From: Oscillospiraceae bacterium
Lineage (GTDB): Bacteria > Bacillota > Clostridia > Oscillospirales > Ruminococcaceae
Assembly (NCBI GenBank): GCA_902779915.1
Contig: CACZDM010000002.1
Span: 126,243-190,242, forward strand
Direction of reading: 5' to 3'
DNA: 64,000 bases
Positions within the stretch are counted from its first letter, which is position 1. Every line of letters starts with the position of its first letter. The position numbers and the translations under genes are program-made. Under the pieces are notes generated by a model. That model had not been told where the DNA came from. It saw only the letters and a program-made list of their open reading frames with translations, and made no database searches. Positions 53,388-61,191 of this stretch are shown piece after piece.

Positions 53388-54794
53388 ATGAAATATATTA
53401 TAAAAAACCAATTTGCCCTGAGAGGTTGGGCAGATGCTCCATATGCTATTGTTCATTTAAACAGCGGCCAAATGGCTCCAGTTAGCAAGCTGGCATTCGA
53501 AGCGCTCTTGCTTTGTGATGGCGAAACAGAGATTGATTCTCCACGCGTTACTACAGTCAGTAGAAACATTATAACAGAATTTGTCAAAAAAAATATAGTC
53601 AAAAAGTGTGAAAATGGCGAGAAATTATCCCAACGTCAGAAATATAGGCGTTTCGAAAATGAATATGTTAGGGCGGCGCACTGGTCTATCACGGGTTTGT
53701 GTAATTTTAAATGTCGCCACTGCTTTCTTTCAGCGCCAAGTAAATTATATGGGCAGCTTTCAACTGAAAAATGCTTGAAAATCATAGACCAACTCGCAAA
53801 ATGTGGAATAATGAGAGTCAGCATAACGGGCGGGGAGCCATTGGTTCGCCCCGACCTTTTCGTTTTGTTGGACGAAATCAAGAAAAAGCAAATAACTGTT
53901 GATCAAATATACACTAACGGTTCACTAGTGGATGAAAATTTATTAATCAATTTGAAAAAACGCCAAATGAATCCGATGTTCTCCATAAGTTATGATGGAA
54001 TTGGATGGCACGATTGGCTTCGCGGGGTTAAAGGGGCTGAGAAAATGGCAATCAACGCTTTTGATCTGCTACATAGCCACGGGTTTGAAGTTGACGTCGA
54101 AATGTGCATACACAAATGGAATAAAAATGTCTTTGAACAAAGCATCAATCTTTTAATTGAACACGGCGTTAAAAGCGTTAAAGTCGGCCCAGTCGAGAAT
54201 TCTGGCGAATGGACCAAAGAAAACAAAAAACACGATATGAGCAGGGAAGAACTGTTTAATTTATACTTAGAGTATATTCCTCGGTATTTAGATAGAGGCG
54301 CTCCGATAGGTTTGCAAATGGGAAGTTTTTTCCTTTGTGAAAAAGGTTCTCGAAAATATTCCATACCAGCAGAAAAATTTGACGGAACAAAAAGAACTTT
54401 TAACTGCAAATTGTGTGAACACGCGAAACATAATATATATATATGTTCTAACGGACAGCTCTTGCCCTGCATGGCTTTGGGCGGCATTAAAAACAAATTG
54501 CCTAAAACATATATTTTCGACATGCCGCTTAACAAGTTGCTGAAAAGCTCAAAATATCTGGCACTGCTCAACAACACGGTCGGTGACCTTTGCCGAAATA
54601 ATCCGGAATGTAATCAATGCAGGCACAAACTAACCTGCGGGGGAGGATGCAGGGCAAACGCTTTAATGGCAAACAACAACAAATATTTCGGCTGCGATCG
54701 CGTCAGCTGCGATATATTTAAAAAAGGTTATATAGAAAAAATAAAAGAGGCCGCGCAAAAGGGCACACAGAACAATCAGTCTTCAAAAATTTAA
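53388..54794 (+). CDS. Radical SAM/SPASM peptide maturase
   Basis: 468-aa enzyme. Residues 1-85 form a small winged-helix-like peptide-recognition region. The radical SAM cluster site is CNFKCRHC (Cys105, 109, 112), followed by ITGGEP. A C-terminal SPASM domain has many Cys (CKLCEH, ICSNGQLLPCMALGG, CRNNPECNQC, LTCGGGCRANA, CDRVSCDIF) for auxiliary iron-sulfur clusters. Such enzymes form thioether, C-C or epimer modifications in ribosomal peptides. The likely substrate is the Nif11 peptide upstream. ATG after GGAGGG. Confidence 0.93.
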   Translation: MKYIIKNQFALRGWADAPYAIVHLNSGQMAPVSKLAFEALLLCDGETEIDSPRVTTVSRNIITEFVKKNIVKKCENGEKLSQRQKYRRFENEYVRAAHWSITGLCNFKCRHCFLSAPSKLYGQLSTEKCLKIIDQLAKCGIMRVSITGGEPLVRPDLFVLLDEIKKKQITVDQIYTNGSLVDENLLINLKKRQMNPMFSISYDGIGWHDWLRGVKGAEKMAINAFDLLHSHGFEVDVEMCIHKWNKNVFEQSINLLIEHGVKSVKVGPVENSGEWTKENKKHDMSREELFNLYLEYIPRYLDRGAPIGLQMGSFFLCEKGSRKYSIPAEKFDGTKRTFNCKLCEHAKHNIYICSNGQLLPCMALGGIKNKLPKTYIFDMPLNKLLKSSKYLALLNNTVGDLCRNNPECNQCRHKLTCGGGCRANALMANNNKYFGCDRVSCDIFKKGYIEKIKEAAQKGTQNNQSSKI

Positions 54795-54799
54795 GCAAT

Positions 54800-55723
54800 T
54801 CATCTAAAAACCGTCAAAACGCCGGGGTCCAAAACCAGATATTCCTCATCCTTTTCCTCCAAAGAATCCCACAAAAAGTCTTTGCTATGCAAAACATCGA
54901 AATCCAAAAACCTAGACAGCAAACCAGAATTATTAAGAACTGCAGCTGCTTTATTGGGGTAGTATCTTTTTCTGTTTGCAACAAGGGCGGGATAGTCTGG
55001 ATGTTTTTTTACTTGATCTAAAGCAGAATCCATCAGCTTCCAGTCACACATTTCGCCTCTTAAAAATTTATCATAGTCTTCTTTGAAATATAGCTTAAAC
55101 TGTTCGGCAATCCAAGGCTCCAAAGAGTCATATATTAGATCTTTATGACTAAACGTGAATCTTTGTGGATCCATGGATATCAATTTTTGTTTGATTTTTT
55201 CTAGGTCAGAGTTTTCCAAAATCCGAGCATTAGGAGCAAGAAGCATAGTCAGAACTTCTCCATTTGGAGTTGCATAGCGACTAGCGCATTCAAAACTGGG
55301 CGTCGCATATATTCCGCTGCCCCTAACATTTTTCGCACCGCTTGCTATGTAAACTTTACCATTTTTCATCTCTTGAGCAAATCTTTTTTCAGAAACTCCC
55401 CTATACAAAACCACTCCAGACGTGGCTCTGAAGCTAAACATATCCTTGCTTTCAAGCCTTAAGGGACCTGCGCTTTTGGCTAAAATATAGTCAGAACAAA
55501 CCTCATCAAAACACTCTGGAGGACAATTTTTATTATCCTCTAAAAATTTATCCACTTTGCAGTATAAAATTTTAGCGTATTGATCAATTTGCGAACCTTC
55601 AGCAAAAACTTGCAAATTCGATTTCAAGCCAACAAAGCCCAAAAAAATGGCGAAAATGATAAACAAAAATCTCAATAACTTTTTAAACCAAAAAAACACA
55701 AAAGACCCTTTTGATAAATTCAA
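54800..55723 (-). CDS. Membrane-anchored protein with ADP-ribosyltransferase-like motifs
   Basis: About 307-aa protein with an N-terminal membrane anchor or signal segment (about residues 12-33). The rest shows VVLYRGVSE (Arg108), a GSGIYATPSFECASRYA segment, and near the C terminus DEEYLVLDPGVL. The order R, then G-x-G-I-Y-x-T/S, then an acidic strand ending in D-P resembles ADP-ribosyltransferases of the toxin/effector type. I judge by pattern only. The TTG start at 55723 follows GGGGG; the frame opens to 55768. It faces the radical SAM gene, six bases apart; no partner is visible. Confidence 0.55.
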   Translation of the reverse strand: MNLSKGSFVFFWFKKLLRFLFIIFAIFLGFVGLKSNLQVFAEGSQIDQYAKILYCKVDKFLEDNKNCPPECFDEVCSDYILAKSAGPLRLESKDMFSFRATSGVVLYRGVSEKRFAQEMKNGKVYIASGAKNVRGSGIYATPSFECASRYATPNGEVLTMLLAPNARILENSDLEKIKQKLISMDPQRFTFSHKDLIYDSLEPWIAEQFKLYFKEDYDKFLRGEMCDWKLMDSALDQVKKHPDYPALVANRKRYYPNKAAAVLNNSGLLSRFLDFDVLHSKDFLWDSLEEKDEEYLVLDPGVLTVFR

Positions 55724-55893
55724 CGCTAATATACCCCCATCGAACAACACCCATTTATTATATACCATTATTTTTAAAATGTCAAGAGTAAACCTAAAAA
55801 AATTTTTATTTAGTAACGATCAACAATAAAAAACACTTAAAGCATGGTCATCGCTTAAAGTGTTCCTAAATATATATGCAGACAAAACAAACC

Positions 55894-55988
55894 TGGCGGA
55901 GAGAGAGGGATTCGAACCCTCGGTGCCAAAGATATGGGGCACACACGATTTCCAATCGTGCGCCTTAAGCCAACTCAGCCATCTCTCC
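55894..55988 (-). tRNA. tRNA-Ser (anticodon GGA)
   Basis: On the minus strand, acceptor GGAGAGA pairs with TCTCTCC, anticodon stem CACGA/TCGTG with loop TTGGAAA (anticodon GGA), a long variable arm, T arm GAGGG-TTCGAAT-CCCTC, and encoded CCA at the 3' end (55896-55894). Class II tRNA that reads UCC/UCU codons. Confidence 0.95.
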
Positions 55989-56038
55989 AAACACATTTTT
56001 ATTATATCAAACACATAGCTCTTCGTCAACACTAAATT

Positions 56039-56572
56039 TTATTTTTTTCCAAGATACCTCTCCTCTTCGCTAAAAACACATCCGCAGTATTTTTGCATAT
56101 AAATCCCAAGGCTTCTTGCCTCTTTTTGACCACTTCTAAAATGCTCGCGAAAATCTCTATATATAAAGGCAATTTCTTTGTCATCAGCTGCTTTTTGAGC
56201 AATTTGTTTTATCAAGTCGTGGTTTTGATATGGGCTGATCAGCAAGGTTGTTGAAAAAGCGTCATAGCCATTATCTTTGGCAAATCCAGCCGCCGCCATC
56301 AACCGACTTCTATAGCAATGCTCACATCTTGAGCCAAAATCAGGAGAAACCGCCAAAACAAAAGGCCTGAGTCCATATTCGTCATCAAGAAAAAGAGAAG
56401 CTCTAACGGATTTTGCATATTCTTTCAAAGCATCCCTGCGCCTTCGATATTCTGTGTATGGGTGTATATTTGGGTTATACCAAAACAAAGTCGGCTCAAT
56501 ATTTTCAGCCCTCAGCGCCTCAATGCATTTTATAGAACACGGAGCGCAGCAAACATGTAACAACAGTTTCAT
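56039..56572 (-). CDS. queH: Epoxyqueuosine reductase QueH
   Basis: 177-aa DUF208 family enzyme that reduces epoxyqueuosine to queuosine in tRNA, a non-cobalamin replacement for QueG. It has LLHVCCAPC, CEHCYRSRL and YCGCVFSEEERY, the Cys sets that bind an iron-sulfur cluster and a second metal. Start ATG 56572 after GGGGG. Completes the queuosine route with tgt and queA at the window start. Confidence 0.93.
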   Translation of the reverse strand: MKLLLHVCCAPCSIKCIEALRAENIEPTLFWYNPNIHPYTEYRRRRDALKEYAKSVRASLFLDDEYGLRPFVLAVSPDFGSRCEHCYRSRLMAAAGFAKDNGYDAFSTTLLISPYQNHDLIKQIAQKAADDKEIAFIYRDFREHFRSGQKEARSLGIYMQKYCGCVFSEEERYLGKK

Positions 56573-56665
56573 ATGCCAATCCCCCAAAAACAACTGTTTG
56601 AATTATTATAACACAAATCATTAAAAAATGCAAGAAGTTTTTTTATAAAAATACAAATTTTTTTC

Positions 56666-56694
56666 TTGAATTGCACTTGAATTGATGATATAAT
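56666..56694 (+). promoter_or_regulatory. Promoter of the pseudouridine synthase gene
   Basis: TTGAAT (56666-56671), 17 bases, TATAAT (56689-56694). Confidence 0.7.
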
Positions 56695-56826
56695 GACTTT
56701 GTTTTAAATATTTTCTTCATATTTTTTTGAAATAATTTGAATTTTATTGCTTTATATGCAAGTATGTTGTTCATTTTAGATTTGAATCATGAATTTTTCA
56801 GTATGTATAGTTTTTAGGTGTTTTTT

Positions 56827-57558
56827 ATGCAAAAAATAAGAATACAGAAAATAATTGCCAGTAGCGGTTTTTGTTCCAGAAGAAAAGCGGAAGAGATTAT
56901 ATCTCAAAATCGGGTTAAATGCAATGGAAGGCTTGTGAAGCTGGGTGATAAGGCTGATTTTTCTGATCATATAACAATCGATGGCGAGGCGATTAATTTA
57001 AAAAAAAGTAAAAAATTTCAATATAAGTATATTATTTTAAACAAGCCCAGAGGATATATAACAACAATGTCTGATGAGCGCAACAGGCGGTGTGTTGCTG
57101 ATTTGGTCGAGGGCGTTGGAGCCAGAGTATATCCTGTTGGGCGGCTGGATCTAAACTCTGAGGGCTTGATTTTGTTGACCAATGACGGATATTTTGCAAA
57201 TAAAATTATGCACCCCAGCAGTCATATAACAAAAACATATCGTGTGACAGTGCGTCCGAGTGTTGATGAAGAGAAGCTGGCAGCTTTGGCGCAGGGGATA
57301 TATATCGAAGGGAAAAAGACTATGCCAGCAGTTGTCCGCGTTATTTCCGAGGAAGAAAATAGGGTTGTCGTTGAGATGAAAATCAAGGAGGGGAGAAAGA
57401 GACAGATCAGAAAAATGTTTGATCAAATTGGGCTTGAAGTTGCAAGGCTCAGGAGAACCGCCATTGGGCCGATAAAATTGGGAATGCTTAAGCCCGGGAG
57501 TTGGCGAGAGCTGAATCCAGAAGAAATAAGATCAATAAAAAACGAAATTGGCGTTTAA
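56827..57558 (+). CDS. RsuA/RluB-type pseudouridine synthase
   Basis: 243-aa enzyme with an S4-like RNA-binding N terminus (RIQKIIASSGFCSRRKAEEI), the LNKPRGYITTM segment, and the catalytic motif VYPVGRLDLNSEGLILLTNDG (Asp). Converts uridine to pseudouridine in rRNA; RluB-like rather than RsuA cannot be fixed from sequence. Start ATG 56827; AGGTG lies a few bases upstream. Monocistronic. Confidence 0.93.
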   Translation: MQKIRIQKIIASSGFCSRRKAEEIISQNRVKCNGRLVKLGDKADFSDHITIDGEAINLKKSKKFQYKYIILNKPRGYITTMSDERNRRCVADLVEGVGARVYPVGRLDLNSEGLILLTNDGYFANKIMHPSSHITKTYRVTVRPSVDEEKLAALAQGIYIEGKKTMPAVVRVISEEENRVVVEMKIKEGRKRQIRKMFDQIGLEVARLRRTAIGPIKLGMLKPGSWRELNPEEIRSIKNEIGV

Positions 57559-57609
57559 ATTTTTATTTTCGTCAAATTGCACAAATCCCCCGGGTGTCTT
57601 TCTCGAAAT

Positions 57610-58524
57610 TTAATTAAAATTGCTTTCAATGACCTTGTTGCAAAATTCAGGGGAGTATCTCCAGTTGGATATATGTCCTTTTGTTATGAAATATTCTATT
57701 GTATCTGGTTTGCATGGATTGAAAAACGAATCAACAATTGCGAGTTTAACCTTCATTTTTTCAGGGATCAGGCTTTTTATAAAAACTGAGACTGTGTCTC
57801 CGGGCTCAACGTCTTCTTTGTTTTCAGCAAGTCCTGCGAGGTTTGGCTTGAGTTCAACAAAAATCCCATAGCTTGTTATTGACCTTGCTATTCCGCAAAC
57901 GGTTTCGCCCGCCTTGAATTTTTCTGCGTTTTCCAACCAAGTTCCCAAGAGTTCTTTGTGTGACAGGCATATTTTTCCATCATCATTTATTGATTTAACA
58001 ACAACAAAAATTTTTTGTCCATTGATAAATCTATCACGAGGGTGGGAAATTCTAGAAACAGAAATAGAATCGATCGGAATTAAAGACGCCGTTCCGCAGC
58101 CTATATCAACAAAGCTGCCGTAATTTTCAAAATGGGTGACAATGGCGGGGATGACGTCTCCGGGGGCGAGACGAGATATATAATTTTCATAGCATATTTC
58201 TTGCGCTCTTCTTCTTGACAAAACTAAAAAGTTTTCCCCGATTCCTCCTTTGATGACGAAGGACACGGGCTTGCTGACCCTTGCAATCATCGCGATGTCT
58301 TTGGTTGTTCCTTCTTTGATTCCAATGGCGCCTTCTTCGCGCGGAATGATTCCCTTCATTTTGTTTGGCAGGGAAACAATCAAGTTATGATGTTCATCGC
58401 AGCAAATGGCGATTGCTTCGAGGATGGTTTCGTTTTTTTGTGCTAATTTTAAAGAATCAAAATTTTCAAAAGCGTCAATATTTTCAGGACTATTATAAAT
58501 TATTCCTTCAGGTTGATATATCAT
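57610..58524 (-). CDS. S1-domain RNA-binding protein
   Basis: 304-aa protein. Two S1 repeats are clear: PGDVIPAIVTHFENYGSFVDIGCG and AGETVCGIARSITSYGIFVELK; an N-terminal region of about 110 residues resembles a third, degenerate S1-like domain. No catalytic motif. It may be a ribosomal protein S1 homologue like the short YpfD-type proteins of Clostridia. Start ATG 58524, after AGGAGG. Ends facing the pseudouridine synthase gene. Confidence 0.88.
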   Translation of the reverse strand: MIYQPEGIIYNSPENIDAFENFDSLKLAQKNETILEAIAICCDEHHNLIVSLPNKMKGIIPREEGAIGIKEGTTKDIAMIARVSKPVSFVIKGGIGENFLVLSRRRAQEICYENYISRLAPGDVIPAIVTHFENYGSFVDIGCGTASLIPIDSISVSRISHPRDRFINGQKIFVVVKSINDDGKICLSHKELLGTWLENAEKFKAGETVCGIARSITSYGIFVELKPNLAGLAENKEDVEPGDTVSVFIKSLIPEKMKVKLAIVDSFFNPCKPDTIEYFITKGHISNWRYSPEFCNKVIESNFN

Positions 58525-58806
58525 TAGCAACCTCCTTTTTTTGTTGTTTAACCCAATTCTATTCAATAAAATTTGAATATATTACTAAAACTAAATTTAA
58601 AATCATTAATTCGAGTGTTAATTTTTCTAAAAAACAGCTCGATCAATATAAAAAATTATATTAATTATTATGTTTAATATTTAAGTCATTTATATTTTTG
58701 TTAAATCATACAAATTTTTAGTTTGACGGTCAAATTATGTTAATTTTTTCCATAAAATCAGCATTTTAGCGATACTACATACTAATATCTGTTTTTTTTG
58801 AATATA

Positions 58807-58835
58807 TTGACAAAAAGTTGATTATCTGGTAAAAT
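58807..58835 (+). promoter_or_regulatory. Consensus promoter of the NHLP export operon
   Basis: TTGACA (58807-58812), 17 bases, TAAAAT (58830-58835). The STAS gene begins 233 bases downstream. Confidence 0.75.
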
Positions 58836-59068
58836 ATATGTATAGCTTTAGTAGATAGCTCATGATTATCTTGTTTTATTGAGGCTTCATTTTGTTTAAT
58901 TGTGCATTTCTGTGCTTGGTTTTAATTTTGGTTTTTGTGGGTATAATAAAAAAGGTAAGTGTTGAGTGATTTTTTTGCAATCTTAATAGGGTTGCGGCGC
59001 GTTTTGATTTTTTGGGTTATATTCAGTTTAAAATTAAAGATTGCTTTTAAAAGGAGTGTGCATGTTTT
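58836..59068 (+). promoter_or_regulatory. Long leader of the NHLP export operon
   Basis: About 225 untranslated bases between promoter and STAS start, with a short AGCT-containing hairpin at 58851-58862 and T-rich segments. AAAAGGAG near 59050 is the ribosome site. No known riboswitch core was recognised. I see no gene in 58525-59068. Confidence 0.4.
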
Positions 59069-59374
59069 ATGGATAAATTGATGATTGAAAAAAATGCTGA
59101 CAATGGCAAGCTAGCCATCAGCCTAAAAGGCAGGTTAGACACAACGACAGCACCTTTGCTGGAATCGGAGTTTAAGTCTTCGCTAAACGGAGTGACTGAG
59201 CTTATCATCGATTTAAAAGAGCTTGTCTATATTTCTTCTGCGGGGTTGCGCGTTTTACTTTCAGCTCAGAAGGTAATGAATAAGCAGGGAAAGATGCTGG
59301 TTAAAAATTCAAACGATGACGTCAGGGATGTCTTTGAGGTCACAGGTTTTATTGATATATTAAATGTTGAGTGA
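59069..59374 (+). CDS. STAS-domain anti-anti-sigma-type protein
   Basis: 101-aa protein with the STAS fold: ISLKGRLDTTTAPLLESEF, the LIDLKELVYISSAGLRVLLSAQK segment with the phosphorylatable Ser (SSAG) and a C-terminal helix. It is dephosphorylated by SpoIIE-type phosphatases and phosphorylated by HATPase kinases, both of which are encoded downstream in the same operon. Hence a partner-switching circuit is encoded here. ATG after AAAAGGAG. Confidence 0.93.
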   Translation: MDKLMIEKNADNGKLAISLKGRLDTTTAPLLESEFKSSLNGVTELIIDLKELVYISSAGLRVLLSAQKVMNKQGKMLVKNSNDDVRDVFEVTGFIDILNVE

Positions 59375-59591
59375 TTTTTTACTCTATGTAAGTGACAAAT
59401 GTTTTGTTGATTTATTTGGCCGTTTTTCTGAGACGTCTTGTTCCTTGCTTGTTCTTGCTGCGATTAAATTTAGCTGTTACGTGGCTCTTTTTAGGGTTTG
59501 CAGACAGCGTGTTAGGTATATAATATCTGAATTTATGTTGATGTATTTTCAGATTTATAATAAAAAATTTAGCAAAGGTGAGGAATTTTAC

Positions 59592-61184
59592 ATGTTCAGA
59601 AAAAATGTTGAAACAAAGAAAATTAGTGAAGTTAATTTTGAGGTTTTGAAGAGGATCATATCTGATAACGCCAAAACAGAGTATGGAATTTTGCACAATT
59701 TTTCAAAAATTAACAGTGTTGATGATTTCAGGAAAAACGTTGATCTATCCGACTATTACGGATTTGAAAAATATGTAAACAGAATGTATAATGGAGAGGA
59801 AAATGTTTTAACTGCGTATCCTGTTGAGATTTTTGTTAACACCTCAGGGACGACCAACAAACCTAAAATTATCCCTGTAACCAGGAAATCGCTCAGCGTT
59901 TGCGCGGATGCTTGTGAAAAGAAAAAAAATGATTTTATTAAAAAATATAGGGAAGAAAATGGCAAGGGAAGCAGGTTGTTCGTTGGGCTTTTCTGCGATG
60001 ATTTAGACAAGCCACACGAAAGGTGCATGTTATACACTGAGATATACTACAGATATCATTACGAAAGCGGATATTTAAATTTTGAGGAATATGTTGGCGG
60101 CAGGGAGCTGATGTTTGACAAAGGAACGCAGGATGTGTTTTATGCTAAACTTTGGAGTTCGCTTCTTGATGAGAATGTGATTTTAATTGAAAGCATATAT
60201 ATGTATGATGTTTTGCAATTTTTAACATATTTTGAAAATAACTATGAGAAAGTTATTTTTGACATCAGACGCGGAATAATTCCCAAGGAGATGAAAATAT
60301 CCGACAGAGTCAGAAAAAAACTGCTCAGTTTGCCTGTGGATTTTAAAAGGTTGGATTTTGTTGAGAGGGAATGCAAAAAAGGCTTTGATGGAATAGTTTC
60401 AAGAGTGTGGCCAAAAATAAACCTGGTCAGCGGAATAAGCAGCAAATCTTTTGTTTTTGAAAACAGAGCGATGGAAAGATATTTGCACAATGTTCCAAAA
60501 GATTTTTATATTTACGGCATGAGTGAATCATATATAGGGGCTTCGATTAAGCCAAACAGCTTTGAATATTCCTTGCTTTTTGAGAATGCTTTTTATGAAT
60601 TCATCCCATGTTCGAAAGATTGTGTTTATTGTGGAGATGCGATCACGATTGACAAATTGGAAGTTGGAAAGTTGTATGAGCTGGTTTTGACGAGTTTTTC
60701 AGGATTTTATCGATATAAAACTGGAGACATGATAAAAATTAAATCTTGTTCCCCGGAGCGTGTGACTTTTGAGTTTGTCTTGAGAAAAAACCTGCTTCTA
60801 AACATAGCCGGAGAAAAAATGACCGCTTGTAATATAGGTGAAGTTGTTCGAAGGATGGATAAAGAAATTTCAGACATATTAGCATATTCATTCGGGGCAA
60901 TGATGCATAAAAATGTCGGAAGATATTTTATGTTTTTATGTTTTGAAGATTCGAATGTTAATATAAACACTTCAGATATATCGAACAAATTGGACTTGAT
61001 TTTGTCTGAGGTGAATTGTGTATATAAAAAATTGAGATATTTAGGTTATATTTCAAGTCCCAAGGTTATTTTAAATAACAGTCAAGAATATTCAAAATTG
61101 ATAGATAAGGCTTCCCCTAAAAGAAGACATAATAAACCCATACATATCCTGTCGGAGGTTAAGTTGAATGCAATGCTGAGGTGA
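59592..61184 (+). CDS. GH3-family acyl-adenylate/amide-forming enzyme
   Basis: About 530-aa protein of the GH3 superfamily (plant auxin/jasmonate-amino acid synthetases and bacterial relatives). Motifs: TEYGILHNF, VEIFVNTSGTTNKPKIIPVT (ATP loop), YGMSESYIGASIKP, YEFIP, KLYELVLTSFSGFYRYKTGD. It likely adenylates an acid and joins it to an amine. I choose ATG 59592 for its AAAGGTGAGG site eight bases upstream; the frame opens to ATG 59364, which overlaps the STAS stop and would add a hydrophobic, basic 76-residue extension without a ribosome site. Co-transcribed with STAS and SpoIIE genes; role unknown. Confidence 0.85.
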   Translation: MFRKNVETKKISEVNFEVLKRIISDNAKTEYGILHNFSKINSVDDFRKNVDLSDYYGFEKYVNRMYNGEENVLTAYPVEIFVNTSGTTNKPKIIPVTRKSLSVCADACEKKKNDFIKKYREENGKGSRLFVGLFCDDLDKPHERCMLYTEIYYRYHYESGYLNFEEYVGGRELMFDKGTQDVFYAKLWSSLLDENVILIESIYMYDVLQFLTYFENNYEKVIFDIRRGIIPKEMKISDRVRKKLLSLPVDFKRLDFVERECKKGFDGIVSRVWPKINLVSGISSKSFVFENRAMERYLHNVPKDFYIYGMSESYIGASIKPNSFEYSLLFENAFYEFIPCSKDCVYCGDAITIDKLEVGKLYELVLTSFSGFYRYKTGDMIKIKSCSPERVTFEFVLRKNLLLNIAGEKMTACNIGEVVRRMDKEISDILAYSFGAMMHKNVGRYFMFLCFEDSNVNINTSDISNKLDLILSEVNCVYKKLRYLGYISSPKVILNNSQEYSKLIDKASPKRRHNKPIHILSEVKLNAMLR

Positions 61185-61191
61185 GAAAGGC

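Noticed and set aside
59364..59591. Longer N-terminus for the GH3 protein
   Set aside because: The upstream ATG has no ribosome site, whereas ATG 59592 has an excellent one; translation by coupling to the STAS stop cannot be excluded.
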